Shown here one piece after another: positions 20,750 to 31,525 of a stretch of 64,000 bases of DNA. The DNA comes from Adiantum capillus-veneris. Its lineage: Eukaryota > Streptophyta > Polypodiopsida > Polypodiales > Pteridaceae. The stretch spans positions 55,661,768-55,725,767 of the forward strand of contig CM043944.1 in NCBI GenBank assembly GCA_014529385.2, written 5' to 3'. Within the stretch, counting starts at the first letter, position 1, and the number at the start of each line of letters is the position of its first letter. The notes beneath the pieces were generated by a model, which searched no databases, was not told the origin of the DNA, and saw nothing but the letters and a program-made list of their open reading frames with translations. The position numbers and the translations under genes are program-made.

Positions 20750-21732
20750 TTATTCTTGCGTTCTTTCCCTTTGCACTCTCGAGAATCTCCTTGATATTTG
20801 GTCTTTTACAAAATCCTCTACTTTGACAAGCATTAGATAGTGAGTTTTATCTTTTATCCTGGGTATCAGGTTTTCTCTCATTTTGTTTTCGGCTCGTTTT
20901 TTCCTATAGTGTTCCTGGCGTCTAGGGTGTTGATTGGCAAAATCATGCAACTTGATATTCTCTGTTTTCTCCCCACGCTCACTTGAGCTGTCTGAACACT
21001 CATTATCTACATCGTTATTTACCTCCAGATGCTCATAGGAGTTATAAAACTCTTCTTGTTCTGGTGGTTCTACCGTCTCATCTCTTCCTGGTATAAGTCT
21101 TACCATGTAATAGGGTAGCACATCATAGCAATCTTTATCGCAAAATTTTGTCATTGGGCTATCTGTAATGGTACAAACATCCAATGTTGCTAGTATGTGT
21201 TCCCATTCCAGAGATTCCAAGGCAAAAGGTTCCGAAATATAATCCTTGTCCTCAATCGCTCTTTCTAAGACGCATTCCTCTCTTTTTAAGCTCCCACAAT
21301 GTGAAGCTCCGCACATCCATATCTCTTTCTGTTGCCCTAACCATGTTGGGAGTTCTGACCCTGCCAATGTAGCTGAATCAAACTCTTCCACCGGTGTCTC
21401 GTACACATCTTTGTAACTATAGCCTTTCAAGTGAATTTTGGTTGTAGTCTCTCCATGTCTGAGGTATATGTGGTCGTAACCCCAATCCTGGACCATCTTT
21501 AATTGTCGCATGAACGGACTTCCCAAGATGATCTCGTAATTGTTCTTTTTGTCGAAATCGACTATTGCAAATGTATGCTCATACTCGATTCCACACGAAG
21601 TGACAATTACTTTTTCTAAGAGTCCTAGAGGCTTTTCCATGAACCCGTCTGCCAATTTCAATTTCATTCTGGTAGCTCTCAAAGCCGGTTTTCCCCATTT
21701 TTTCCAGATTTCCTTGGTGGCGATAGCAACTC
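20750..21732 (-). pseudogene. First retropepsin and downstream linker of element C
   Basis: The frame starts inside the protease: SGVAIATKEIWKKWGKPAL (21732-21675) continues into ADGFMEKPLGLLEKVIV, HTFAIVDFDKKNNYEIILG and GSPFMRQLK. The Asp of the active site is cut off at 21732. Downstream (residues 90-310) is an acidic linker with LESLEWEHILATLDVC. Protease 1 in related copies has D-N-G or D-G-G where retropepsins normally have D-T/S-G. Loss of the catalytic Asp makes this copy inactive. Confidence 0.8.
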
Positions 21733-24097
21733 CTGATAAGGGAAAAATGACCTAATTTTTATTTTTATACCTAGGGCATAAAAAATAAGTCCGGCCTCGC
21801 ATGAGATGCATAAAACTGTGTGCATCTCTATAAATCCTAGGCATCATAGTAGCATCAGACATACAATCTCCAGCTCCTGCAGAGCTCGTAAATACATGAA
21901 AAGTGCATATAAAAATGATATTTCTATCAAACAATGAAGCACTATATGCTAAAAATAGCATCATTGAAGGTCCTCCACTATGCGCTCCTCTGGCATCGTT
22001 GTAATCCAAATGAGCATTTCAACACATATTCTTGATAGATTCATTAGGGGAGTGCGAGACGGGGATATCTATAATGGCCTAGTCATTAGAGGTATCACTA
22101 CTTGGAAAGCAGTCACCACCAATGCAATCCAATTGGAAGACAATCTAATGATTGAAGGAGAAAGAGTGTCTGTTGAGCCAAAATCTAATAGCTTGCAAAC
22201 AATTGGGCATGAGCTGGTACCTTAAAGCCAATCGTGTGAAAGAGCCAAAGATACCTAGGATGACCTTGGCCAATCTCACCAAGGCTATCCAAAAAATCCT
22301 TGGGGGTAATTGTGAATGTATGATGACAAATTTTCAAAATTGCCCCATTTTGGCTAAAAAGTAAATAATCGCGATTATTAACTTTTCTTCCCAAAATGAC
22401 ATTTTTTGGCATAGACTAGTTCTAGGCATGGTATAGACCTTGGGTATGAATTATGAGGTGATTTGGATCAAAAAACGTTGTTCATAACCCAAATTTTGGC
22501 TTTCACACACTTCTTTGCGTTTTTTCGCAATTTTGCAAGTAAAGGGTGGTCATTTTAGCTCATACTTGATTTTTGGCATATAATAGGTCTGTACACATGA
22601 TAGGTGAGGTGAATTGACAATTTTCATGCAAAAATGTTGCAAAAGTAAATAATCGCGATTATTTACAACAGTGACAAAAACTTTGCATTTCACATAAATT
22701 TTGACCTAAACATGTTTCATACACCTAATACAAGTCCTAAATTGAATTTGGTCAAGTTTGGGTCACTTTGTGCTCTGTCGACTCTGAATTCACTATTTTT
22801 TGTGATTACTCTGTTTGTTAGGTTGGTCGGTCAACTTTGAGGCTTTAGACTTGTCTGTAACCTCATCGTGAAGCTACCTGTCCAATTTTGGCTCATTTGG
22901 AGTCAGTTTGGCCTCGTATATCGAATTTGATGCGTTGTAACCTTCGATCCGTTTTCCACTTTTCGAGGGCTTTACTTGATGGATTTCTCCAAACCAATCA
23001 TATACATTGTATATGAACCTCATTAGCAAGCCATCTGTGGGGTCAAGTCGGAATTCTAGCCTTTCCCAAAAAACCCTAATTCTCTAGTGAGGACCCCCTT
23101 GACCCCAGCCGAATGATCATCTGATGGTATGGAATGGTTCTATTATGTTAGGGCATGCTATGGTTCAAATCCCATCCGATTTGGTCAAGCTGGCAGGCCG
23201 CTATGGTCACTTTTAGGTCGTAGGTCTTCGTGCACTGCTCAGCTTCTAGGTTGTTTTCCTAGGGCTTTAGACTAGCCACCGGCCGTACAAAATGGATCAT
23301 TGATTAGTAAGGAACTTACCTCTCATGTCTCGTGTGAGACGGCGTTGAAAAAGGTCAACTGTGGGCTCTGGAAATGACGCACGAAAGAAGCCCAAATGCT
23401 CTCTCTGCAAAGCTCCAAGTGGAAATGAGGTGGTTTTAGCTTAGGCTGGATATCTATATCTGGACTTCCCGAACCAATATTCCCCAGATTCCCTTGTTAG
23501 TCCTATTAGGCCGTGAAATCTATGCTATGCTCAAAAATTTCCAAAATCGGATTCCTATTGCTCATTCTGCAAGAATTTTGCAAAAGTAGGCTTGGCCGCC
23601 TAATTTGGCCTTCCCGCTTCCATCTTCTAATTTCGTTGAAAATTTTTGTGCTTGTCCGCCTTGTCTTTCTGATCACCATCGTGTCTTCCATTTTTCCATC
23701 TGAGCTTCCCTCCTATTTATTATTAATTTTTTATCTTTTTATATTGAAAAAATCAAAGAAAATAGAAAAATGCTCTAAAAAAGCAAAGTGAAAATCTAAT
23801 AATTAGGAAAATCCCTTGAAAAACACAGTTTTATTGTTTTTTGTTGGATTTCTCCATTGTTAAGCCTCCTTTTCAACAAAAATGATGAAAAATATACAAA
23901 AAATGACTATTTTTTATGATTTTCAGATAGTATATACACTATTTACACTCATCGGGAAGATATTATCAGTGAATTTTTCCTTGTTGATGAATAATAAGGG
24001 AATTATTAGGTAGTTTTACAAAAAATCACACATTAACATGAAACTTTTTCCTCCCTCTTCAAACATTGCCCTTAATTACTTAGTATTTAGTAGTACA
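21733..24097 (-). repeat. Long LTR (about 2.36 kb), probably 3' LTR of element D
   Basis: On the minus strand it starts TGTACTACTAAATAC at 24097 directly after a PPT, and can be read to CCCTTATCA at 21733, giving TG...CA ends. The lower end is exactly where homology to retropepsin 1 of element C begins. It carries the two palindromes at 22361-22382 and 22645-22666 and the ACCTCTCATGTCT block shared with the element C LTR. The 5' LTR of D was not found in the window. Confidence 0.6.
22361..22666. repeat. Two 22-bp palindromes 284 bp apart
   Basis: GTAAATAATCGCGATTATTAAC (one mismatch) lies at 22361-22382. The perfect version, core TAAATAATCGCGATTATTTA, lies at 22645-22666. Both follow AAAA and have a central CGCG. 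Confidence 0.95.
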
Positions 24098-24113
24098 CTT
24101 CCATCCCTCCTAG
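24098..24113 (-). promoter_or_regulatory. Polypurine tract of element D
   Basis: Minus strand reads CTAGGAGGGATGGAAG immediately before the TG of the LTR. Confidence 0.7.
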
Positions 24114-24418
24114 ATGGCGTTCTCTAGGACGACTTCATGCATGGGTTGAACAATTGTGTCTATGAATAGCCGTGATTGTCTCTACCATGATATGAAGATC
24201 AATGCAATTCAACTCAATATGTTGTGCAAGAGCTGGGTCTTGAGTAATTAACTCAAGGGTTTCTGATGTCTTATTAGAAAATTTCGTAGGTCATTTGGAG
24301 GACCTTGTAAGAAATTGTATTTCTCTCTCTAGAAACTTTTTATAAAATGCACTTGCACCTTGTGAGTACGTCCAAAAGGACAACCAGACACTCTAAAAAG
24401 TAGATTTATATTCCCAAT

Positions 24419-25342
24419 CGTCCTTTAAAACGGTCACTTTTTTATTTAATGCGAGCGTCTTTTTCAGGAGGCAGGTGCGGCGCATTCAATGCAGCTTACG
24501 TCATCACTAAAAGTTGAAAAGTCACAAACTGTCAAATAGTGATAGATTTTGAGGCTTTTGACACCACCAATGCGTCCCGAACGCCAAAATACCCTAAAAA
24601 CGAATGTCTACTTGCCTCATTCCGACAACCGGAGAGGCAAAAAATGTCAAAAAACCCCAAAAAATGGGCTTTTTACTTAAGGCGCGCGAGGAGGCATTTC
24701 TAAATTCTAGAATGCCCCTCTACGCGCCGTTAGTACAAAGCTCCTTTTAGTGATTTTTGGACACTTATTTTTTCAGAAAGCCCCTTTTTAGAGGTTTTTG
24801 GACATTTTCCTCTCAAAAAGCTCCCTAAAAAGAGGAAAAATGGGCTTTTTACTAACGGCGCGCGAGGACGCATTCCAAAATTCTAGAATGCCCCTCTACG
24901 CGTCGTTAGTACAAAGCTCCTTTTAGTGATTTTTGGACACTTATTTTTCCAGAAAGCCCCTTTTTAGAGGTTTTTGGACATTTTCCTCTCAAAAAGCTCC
25001 CTAAAAAGAGGAAAAAGGGGCTTTTTACTAACGGCGTGCGAGGAGGCATTACAAAATTTTGGAATGGCCCCTCGCGCGCCGTTAGTAAAATGTTCCTTTA
25101 GGGCTTTTTGACATTTTTTTGCCTCTTTGGATGTCTGAGCGAGGCAATTGGACATTCATTTCTAAGAGATATGTATGTTCCTAACACATTGACAATATCA
25201 AAAGTTTCAAAATCTTCCACCACTTGATAGTTTTGTGACTTTTTGAGTTCTAGTGATGACGTAACCCGTATCAAATGCACCGCATCTACCTTCTGAAAAA
25301 GGTGCTCGCATTAAATGAAAGAGAGTGCTCGTCTTTAAGGAC
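24419..25342. mobile_element. Foldback/MULE-like non-autonomous element
   Basis: Two inverted arms of about 250 bp (24419-24670 and 25090-25342) face each other. Matching landmarks are TTTAATGCGAGC and TTACGTCATCACTA in the left arm, and their reverse complements GCTCGCATTAAA and TAGTGATGACGTAA in the right. Inner ends also pair (GAGGCAAAAAATGTCAAAAA). The centre is a 176-bp tandem array. No transposase is present. Long TIRs without coding capacity suit a foldback element or non-autonomous Mutator-like element. It lies between retropepsin 2 and the PPT of element D, so it probably inserted into D. No target duplication was resolved. Confidence 0.8.
24666..25095. repeat. 176-bp tandem units, each with an internal inverted repeat
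   Basis: Units start at GGGCTTTTTAC at 24666, 24842 and 25018 (period 176, about 2.5 copies). Each unit contains ACTAACGGCGCGCGAGG facing CGCGCCGTTAGT around an AATTCTAGAAT centre, an imperfect palindrome of about 60 bp. Confidence 0.9.
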
Positions 25343-25686
25343 CACTAGATTATTAAATGAGGAGAGGGACACCTTTTATCTTTTTGTTAATATCAATCTA
25401 TTTTTCTACGTAACGTAGGCTCTTCTCTCATTAGAGGAGCTTATTTTCCTCTCTCTTCCAAAAGGCCGTCCAAAAGACCTCCGAAATCTCCTAATGAGGT
25501 TTGCTGTTGATGTCTTCCAAAGAGCAAATCTTGTAGCCTTTGTGTTCTCTGTTTGATAGTACCATCAGGGTGTTTAATCACACTGATTGCTTGAGCTGTG
25601 GGGAGCACTTAAGACGGTTGTCGAGCTTTTCTCGCCACTAGTAGCTCGGTCTGCTTGGTGCATGGTTCTTGAGAGTCTGTTTAGAC
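25343..25686. other. 3' region of element D, no clear gene
   Basis: Lies between the foldback element and the second retropepsin of D. Broken minus-strand frames continue the polar tail of the protein; nothing recognisable. Confidence 0.4.
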
Positions 25687-26424
25687 TTAACTTGCCACTG
25701 TTTGATTGGTTTTACATTGTGTGGAGAAGATAAGTGCTCCTTTTTCTTCCAAACCTTTTTCATGCCAAGGTTCCTTATTCATAGATGCTCGATTCTGTGC
25801 TTGAATCCTTGGAACCGTCTTCGGTTTATTTGGTGGAATTTTAGGCACCCAGATCTGATTTGGTTTATCTACAAGTTGTGCTTTTGGTACCCAAATTTTC
25901 CTGACTCCTTGCATCCTACTTGTAGCATTTGTTTGTCGAGGGGATGGAGAAGATTTACTTTGTGGATTGGTACTCTGATTGCTTCTTTTCCATTCCTCTT
26001 TGCTAGGTGCAATAGGAACAATGAGTTGCCCTCCCTTAAGTGATAGCTTTAGCTGATTTGTATCCCAATCTGGTACTGCTTTGTATGTACACATCCAAGG
26101 AATGCCAAGAATCATCGTCTCATTCATGTGTTCATCTGGCAAGCATACAAACTGATGCGGACATGAGCATCCATGTAATACCACGTTCAAGTTTACTACT
26201 CCCAATGTTGGAGTTGGGTTCTTGTTGCATCCTTTGATTGTCGTTATTCCTGCGGTCAATGCTTGACTTGTTTCTTTCTTGTATGTGGAATAACTGACTG
26301 CATTCACTCTAGCTCCTGAGTCTACCAAAGCATTGGTGCTATGATTGTTGAGTTGTACTTTGATGCGGAGATCCATTTCATCTAACCAGACATCATCTGT
26401 TGAAACTGCATCTTTAGGTCCCAT
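25687..26424 (-). pseudogene. Second, post-integrase retropepsin of element D
   Basis: A 245-residue frame. Aspartic protease signature NALVDSGARVNAVSY at about residues 33-47, a flap-like region with TTIKGCNKNPTPTLG, then FVCLPDEHMNETMILGIPWM with the hydrophobic-G-x-P-W motif near residue 115. The remaining 120 residues are a polar tail with two KIWVPK/IWVPK motifs. Orthologous in position and motif content to 16795-17358, though the sequence is diverged. Whether the protease works as a dimer, like normal retropepsins, cannot be told. Confidence 0.78.
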
Positions 26425-26429
26425 TGTCG

Positions 26430-27260
26430 ATCATCTAGTCTTAAAGTGTTGATGGGAATCGATATCTGTTGATTCTTGAGAGCAGCTTTACGCTTGAGCA
26501 CCCGAAGTCTAGCTTCCTCTTGGGCTTCATCAATAACCTGCTATCGCTTCATCTTCCTTTGTTTGGCTGCATGCATTCTCTCTAGCAATTCATTGGTTAG
26601 TGGCAAATTGTATTTCCTTAAACGACATCCACTAATCCAATTAGCCATTGGTTTACCATCTATGGTTGACAATTTTACTGCTCCACTTGGAGATACATCT
26701 TCAATGATAAATGGTCCATTTCTCTTTTTCTTAAACTTGGGAATGTGTTGCTTAAGGGAATAGACTAGAACTAAGTCCCCTTTCTTGAAAATTTTGGTGA
26801 TTAAGTGGGAATCAAATTTAACTGTTTTTGTTTTCTCTTTGTGCATAGATATGAGCTACAACAGTTAGCCTTTGCTCGTCTAGCTTTTCCAAATCTTCTA
26901 GTCTTTCTAACAATTCATGTCCAGTCCACTCAAGAGTTTGTGCTACCCTTAAGGTCGGCAATAGAAATTCTATTCGCAGTATGGCATCAAGACCATAAAC
27001 AAGGTTAAAGGGTGTATCATTTAAAGCCGTTTTGAATAAAACTCGATAAGCCCATAGAGCAGCATGAGATTCATTTCCCAGTCTGTCCTTCTTGAACTAG
27101 CCACTTTGTTCAGTACCAAGCTAGGAATTTTATTCGTATGCTCAGCTTGTCCGTTTTCTTGTGGGTGATAGGGAGCTGATTTGTTATGGATAACCATAAA
27201 TTCATTAAGAAAATACCTCATTACCTTGTTGAGGAAATGAGTTCCCCGATCAACTGACAA
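26430..27260 (-). pseudogene. Integrase C-terminal half and basic coil of element D
   Basis: 27021-27260 has NKSAPYHPQENGQAEHTNK with the catalytic Glu. Frameshifts near 27020 and 26850 follow. 26541-26846 reads FKKGDLVLVYSLKQHIPKF, GPFIIEDVSPSGAVKLST and WISGCRLRKYNLPLTNELL, the integrase C-terminal domain, then a Lys/Arg/Glu coil into retropepsin 2. Confidence 0.88.
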
Positions 27261-27957
27261 TCTCTATTGGCAGTCCATACCTTATGAATACATACTCATA
27301 TAAGAATGCAGCAGTGGTTCTGGCATCATTCCTTTGAGTCGCTTTAGCCTCGGCCCATTTGGTCAAATAGTCCGTAGCTACAATGATATATTGAGCTTGG
27401 GTTCTATAAGCAGGTGGTTGTATCGGTGCAACAAAATCTATACCCCATTTTGTGAAGGCTCTAGCCCCCATCATTGGTTTTAAGGGCATGTTGTCTACTC
27501 GTGTTGGCATTTTTGCTCGTTGATAAGCATCACACCTTCGAACATATTCTTTGGCATCTGCAAAAAGTGTTGGCCACCATATGCTTGCCATCAAGATTGC
27601 TCTTGCGGTGGTCTCACTAGAAAAGTGACCTCCAGCTAATCCAGCATGTGCTTGTTCTATAATCAGAATATACTCGTTTTCATTTGTACAAAGATGCAAA
27701 TGTTGATCTTTACCTCTCCGATACAATTGGTTTCCAATGAGAGCATAGTCTCTTGCTTCCGTTCCAATTGCTCTTTGACGGCGTTTACTCATATCCTCAG
27801 GAAATGTTCCGTTCAATAAGTAAGTAACCAAATAGTTACTCCACGTAGGAACATGTGACATTTGAAACAATGTCACATGAGGAATAGGTGGTTGTTTCCG
27901 ACATTGAGGGCAATCTTTTACAAAAGACCGAACATCTCTTCTCATAGTCGGCCTAAA
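27250..27957 (-). pseudogene. H2C2 modules and integrase core N-terminal half, element D
   Basis: From the copia junction it reads FRPTMRRDVRSFV and CPQC (end of zinc module 1). The linker NQLYRRGKDQHLHLC follows, then module 2 (EQAHAGLAGGHFS, IWWPTLFADAKEYV, CDAYQ). The last Cys of module 2 is Tyr here. The core follows with MGARAFTKWGIDFVAPI and VATDYLTKWAEAKAT. The first zinc module is interrupted by element E after codon LGVF. Confidence 0.85.
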
Positions 27958-28278
27958 TGTTGAGATGTCGAGCTCTACATCTTGAGTTGGCATCCACTAC
28001 GAGTCTTGGCCGCTTACGACATTTACTCACTGGCGCGTTAGGTGACCGACACAGAGGATCTCTGCCAGTGATTCTATAGCTGGACTACACTTATAGTGCC
28101 ATCCTAGTACGCTTCTAGCGAGTTCACACTTAGTGACCGCATGTACATATGTGCTACTTTTCAGTTTTAGCACTTAGTCATTTTGTACTCTCTTTTCTGT
28201 GAGAAGAAGAAGAAGCTTTCCATCTCTGTGTGGTGTGTGCTTGTCTTGTGTAGCTCTCTTCCATTCTCTTTCTTTACA
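27958..28278 (+). repeat. 5' LTR of copia E
   Basis: Starts TGTTGAGATGTCG and ends CTCTTTCTTTACA. 321 bp, directly followed by the primer-binding site. Confidence 0.96.
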
Positions 28279-28290
28279 TGGTATCAGAGC
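28279..28290 (+). promoter_or_regulatory. Primer-binding site of copia E
   Basis: TGGTATCAGAGC is complementary to the 3' end of plant initiator tRNA-Met. It abuts the 5' LTR with no spacer. Confidence 0.97.
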
Positions 28291-28582
28291 CTGGTGTAGG
28301 CAAGAGAGGCTAAGAGAGCAAGAGAATCACAATCCCTTCGTTCGCAATCCACGACCAGGTGCCCCGCGCAGCGGAAAACATTTTAGGGGTTTTTTGTACA
28401 AGTTTCTGAACAGGTCTCCAAAGTGCAGTACACAGAGATTTACTGTACAAGTACAGTGGTTGTATGTACGCTTGATTGTGGACACTCGTTGAGTGTAGAA
28501 AGTGTTACAGGTACCACGATAGCAGGTTCAGCACATTTGCAGGTTTTTGCAGATTGCAGCTATTTTGTCTTAGTGCTTCAAG

Positions 28583-30043
28583 ATGTCTGACGGTTTCAGT
28601 CAGATTGTCACTGAGAAGCTTGAGAGAAATAACCACCCTGCATGGAAGTTCAGAATAACAAATTTCCTAAAAGGAAAAGGTTATCGGGACTATGTAGAAG
28701 GAGACAATGAAAAGGAACCAGAGATTCCCGAGGCAAATGCTACAGCAGAACAAAGGAAAGCTTTGAGGGACTGGCAACAAGGCCAGAGCAAAGTGATGTA
28801 TTGGCTTTCTATGAGCATCACAGATGGCATGATGGGCTATCTACAGGATGCTAAAACCCCCGTCATTGCATGGAAAAACTTAGGCAGAGTGTTCGAGGTG
28901 AACACCAAGGCCACGAAGCTTCAACTAAAGTCGGAGCTAAATCAGGTTAAGAGGAACAACCTCTCCATCAATGATTATGCTTTGAAGATCAAGAGTATCA
29001 TCGAGGCTCTTGGATCTATTAAAGTCTCAGTGGAAGACGATGACATTGTCCGTGCATGCTTGGATGGTCTAGGAGATGAGTATGTACATTTCAGGTCTTC
29101 CATGAATACAAGAGACGACATCCCCGTGTTCCAAGATTTGATTTCTATGCTTATTCTTGAGGAGAATAACCTTGACACATCTTCTTCTCATGGCAGAAAT
29201 AATTCTGAACAGGCCTTCTATTCTAACTCCAACAGAGGTAGAGGTAGAGGTAGAGGTAGAGGTAGAGGTAGAGGTCGTGGTCGAGGCCCAAGGGGTTGCA
29301 GGGGCCAATTTCAAGAAGGTCAATCAAATCAAAACAATACAGGTGGCAGGGGAAACCAATCTCAAGGCAGGGGGAGTCAAAGAGGTCGTGGTGCAGGATC
29401 AAGCAGGCAGCAACATACTGCAGATAGCAGAGAATGTTGGACTTGTGGTGAAAGAGGTCACATGTCACGTGACTTTCCAAAGGGAAAAGCAAGTGGAAAG
29501 AGAGAACAGGGCAACTATGCATCTACTAGCAAAGATGCAGATGACAACAAAAACGAGCGCATGTTTGTTATGCACCATGTAATGAATACAATGACTGTAG
29601 AGAATTCCACCCAAGATGATGTTTGGTATGTGGATTCAGGTACCTCTAATCACATGACGTCTCGTGGAGAGTGGTTTAGAGATATGCGCAAACCAGATGT
29701 GTCAGGCTATGTGCAGACAGGAGATGACACAGCTCACCCCATTGCTCATGTAAGGGACATACCTCTAAATACGAAGAGTGGGAAATCAAAGTACTTAGAA
29801 AATGTACTTCATGTCCCAAACATTACAAAGAATCTTGTTTCTGTTGGACAAATGGTTGAGCAGGGTTTGCAGGTTCGTTTCAATCCGAATGGCTGTTATG
29901 TAGAAGATTTCCAAAATGGCTGTAAGCTGATCACGGAGGGCAAATGTGTGGGCAGAATGTTTACAGCGAATGTAGACATGCCTGAGGTAAAAGCTTCATT
30001 ATTTTCACAGGACACAGGTGTTGTGGCTGATGTTGACATTTAG
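28583..30043 (+). pseudogene. Gag-protease of copia E
   Basis: 486 residues to the first stop. Residues 15-200 are a UBN2-type Ty1/copia Gag (RNNHPAWKFRITNFLKGKGY; LGDEYVHFRSSM). Residues 210-280 are Arg-Gly rich, coded in part by a GGTAGA hexanucleotide repeat near 29236-29276. A zinc knuckle at about 284-297 (CWTCGERGHMSRDF) has Phe in place of the fourth ligand. The protease active site is VDSGTSNHM near residue 350. The stop at 30041-30043 falls before the integrase zinc domain and truncates the polyprotein. Confidence 0.93.
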
Positions 30044-30850
30044 CACAAACGCATTGGCCATGTCAATGAGCAGAGATTGTGCAGCATGCAATCAAAATAG
30101 ATTGTAAAAGTTTTGCCCAAATTCAAGGTGGATGGTATGCATAAAGTGTGTGCAGCATGCCAGTTTGGAAAACAGTCAAAGGGCTCATTTCCACATGAGC
30201 GCAATGTATGTAAAAAGACACTTGAGGTGGTGCACACAGATGTTTGGGGTCCAACTGATACTGCAAGTATACATGGTTGCAGGTATTATGTCTCTTTCAT
30301 TGATGACCATACAAGGAAAGTATGGGTCTACTTCATGCGTAACAAAACTGAAGTGTTTGGTCACTTTCAAGACTTCAAATTCATGATTGAGAAGGAGACA
30401 GATATGCAAATCAAGACATTGAGGTCAGATGGAGGGGGAGAGTACTTCTCCAACGATTTTTCAGATTTTCTGCAAATGCATGGTATACGCAGGCAGTTTA
30501 CATGCAGATATACTCCACAGCAGAATGGGGTCGCAGAAAGGAAAAACAGACACATTGCAGAGATTGCACGTGATTTGATGAATGAGAAGAACATGCCTCA
30601 TCATTTCTGGGCTGAAGCTGTAAATACAGCTGTGTACATTATGAACAGGACACCTACAGCTGCGGTGCATGATGTAACACCTTAGGAAAAGTTTATAGGT
30701 ACAAAGCCTGATTTGGCACACTTGAAAGTGTTTGGCTGCATAGCTTATGTGCATGTACCAGATGAGTTGCGTAGGAAATTGGATCCTAAAGTAGAGAAAT
30801 GTATTCTTGTGGGATATTCCCTCAAGCAAAAGGGGTACAGGTGCTACAAT
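30044..30850 (+). pseudogene. Integrase of copia E
   Basis: Starts with the zinc domain: HKRIGH then VCAACQFGKQ (HHCC). The core has VHTDVWGP (first Asp), TLRSDGGGEY (second Asp) and QQNGVAERKNRHI (Glu), the D,D-35-E triad. Two in-frame stops are TAG codons near 30100 and at 30682-30684. The C-terminal part continues into LAHLKVFGCIAYVHVP, the conserved GKP-like region after the core. Confidence 0.93.
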
Positions 30851-31525
30851 CCTACTACACGAGAATTACGAGTGAGCAGAGATGTAGTCTTTGATGAGAT
30901 GAGCAGCTGGTACAGTAATGCACATGGCACTATTGGGGCTGATGTAAAAGATGATGTGGTTGTACAAAATGTGAGACCACAGTCACAGGTTTTGAGTGGA
31001 CCACAAGAGTCGTCTTCTCGTGGCTCTGTTGAGAAGCCATGGAATGGTAGACTACGTACGCAGGTTACTCCAACAATAGGTACAGGGAACGTATCACGAA
31101 AAGGAAAGGAAAAGGTTGATGAACCTCCCTTTATGGCTGATGCATCATCAGGGTTTTCACATGTAGACATGGATTCAGATGGTTCTGAACAAAGTCTTGA
31201 TGAGGAATTTGGAATTCCGGCTGTCAGGACACCTGGTGTAAGGAAAGTACAAGAAGATGCTAGAGGGAAAAGGAGTGACCCAGGACCGCGCAGATCTAAC
31301 AGAGTCAGAAATCCAATTCAGAAATTGACTTATGATGGGTATCTAGCACATCACCAAGCCTACATGGCTAAGGTGATACAGGATGTGGAGCCCACATGTT
31401 TTGAGGATGCAGTTGGTTATGTGCATTGGGATGATGCAATGAATGAAGAGATGGCTGCATTGGAAGAAAACGACACATGGGAGTTGGTGCCATTGCCAAG
31501 TGGCAAGAAAGTTATTTGGTTATAA
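30713..31525 (+). pseudogene. Integrase C-terminus and RT approach of copia E
   Basis: Starts LAHLKVFGCIAYV and passes KCILVGYSLKQKGYRCYNP, the conserved C-terminal integrase region. An acidic/Ser-rich linker follows, then GPRRSNRVRNPIQK and the RT entry WDDAMNEEMAALEENDTWEL. A frameshift near 31500 breaks it from RT. Confidence 0.9.

Larger units (their letters stand above)
15921..21732 (-). mobile_element. Ty3/gypsy retrotransposon C, 5'-truncated internal region
   Basis: Minus-strand order is retropepsin 1, RT, RNase H, doubled H2C2 zinc module, integrase core, C-terminal domain with basic coil, second retropepsin, variable tail, PPT. Gag is absent: homology ends at 21732 inside retropepsin 1, where an LTR of the same family begins. 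Pol is frameshifted in several places. Confidence 0.85.

Noticed and set aside
28279-28290. tRNA gene fragment
   Set aside because: TGGTATCAGAGC is a retrotransposon primer-binding site adjacent to an LTR, not a tRNA gene; the same applies at 41426-41437.
29069-29522. Antisense and alternate-frame ORFs over copia E gag
   Set aside because: They are shadows of the RG-rich GGTAGA repeat in the real Gag frame.
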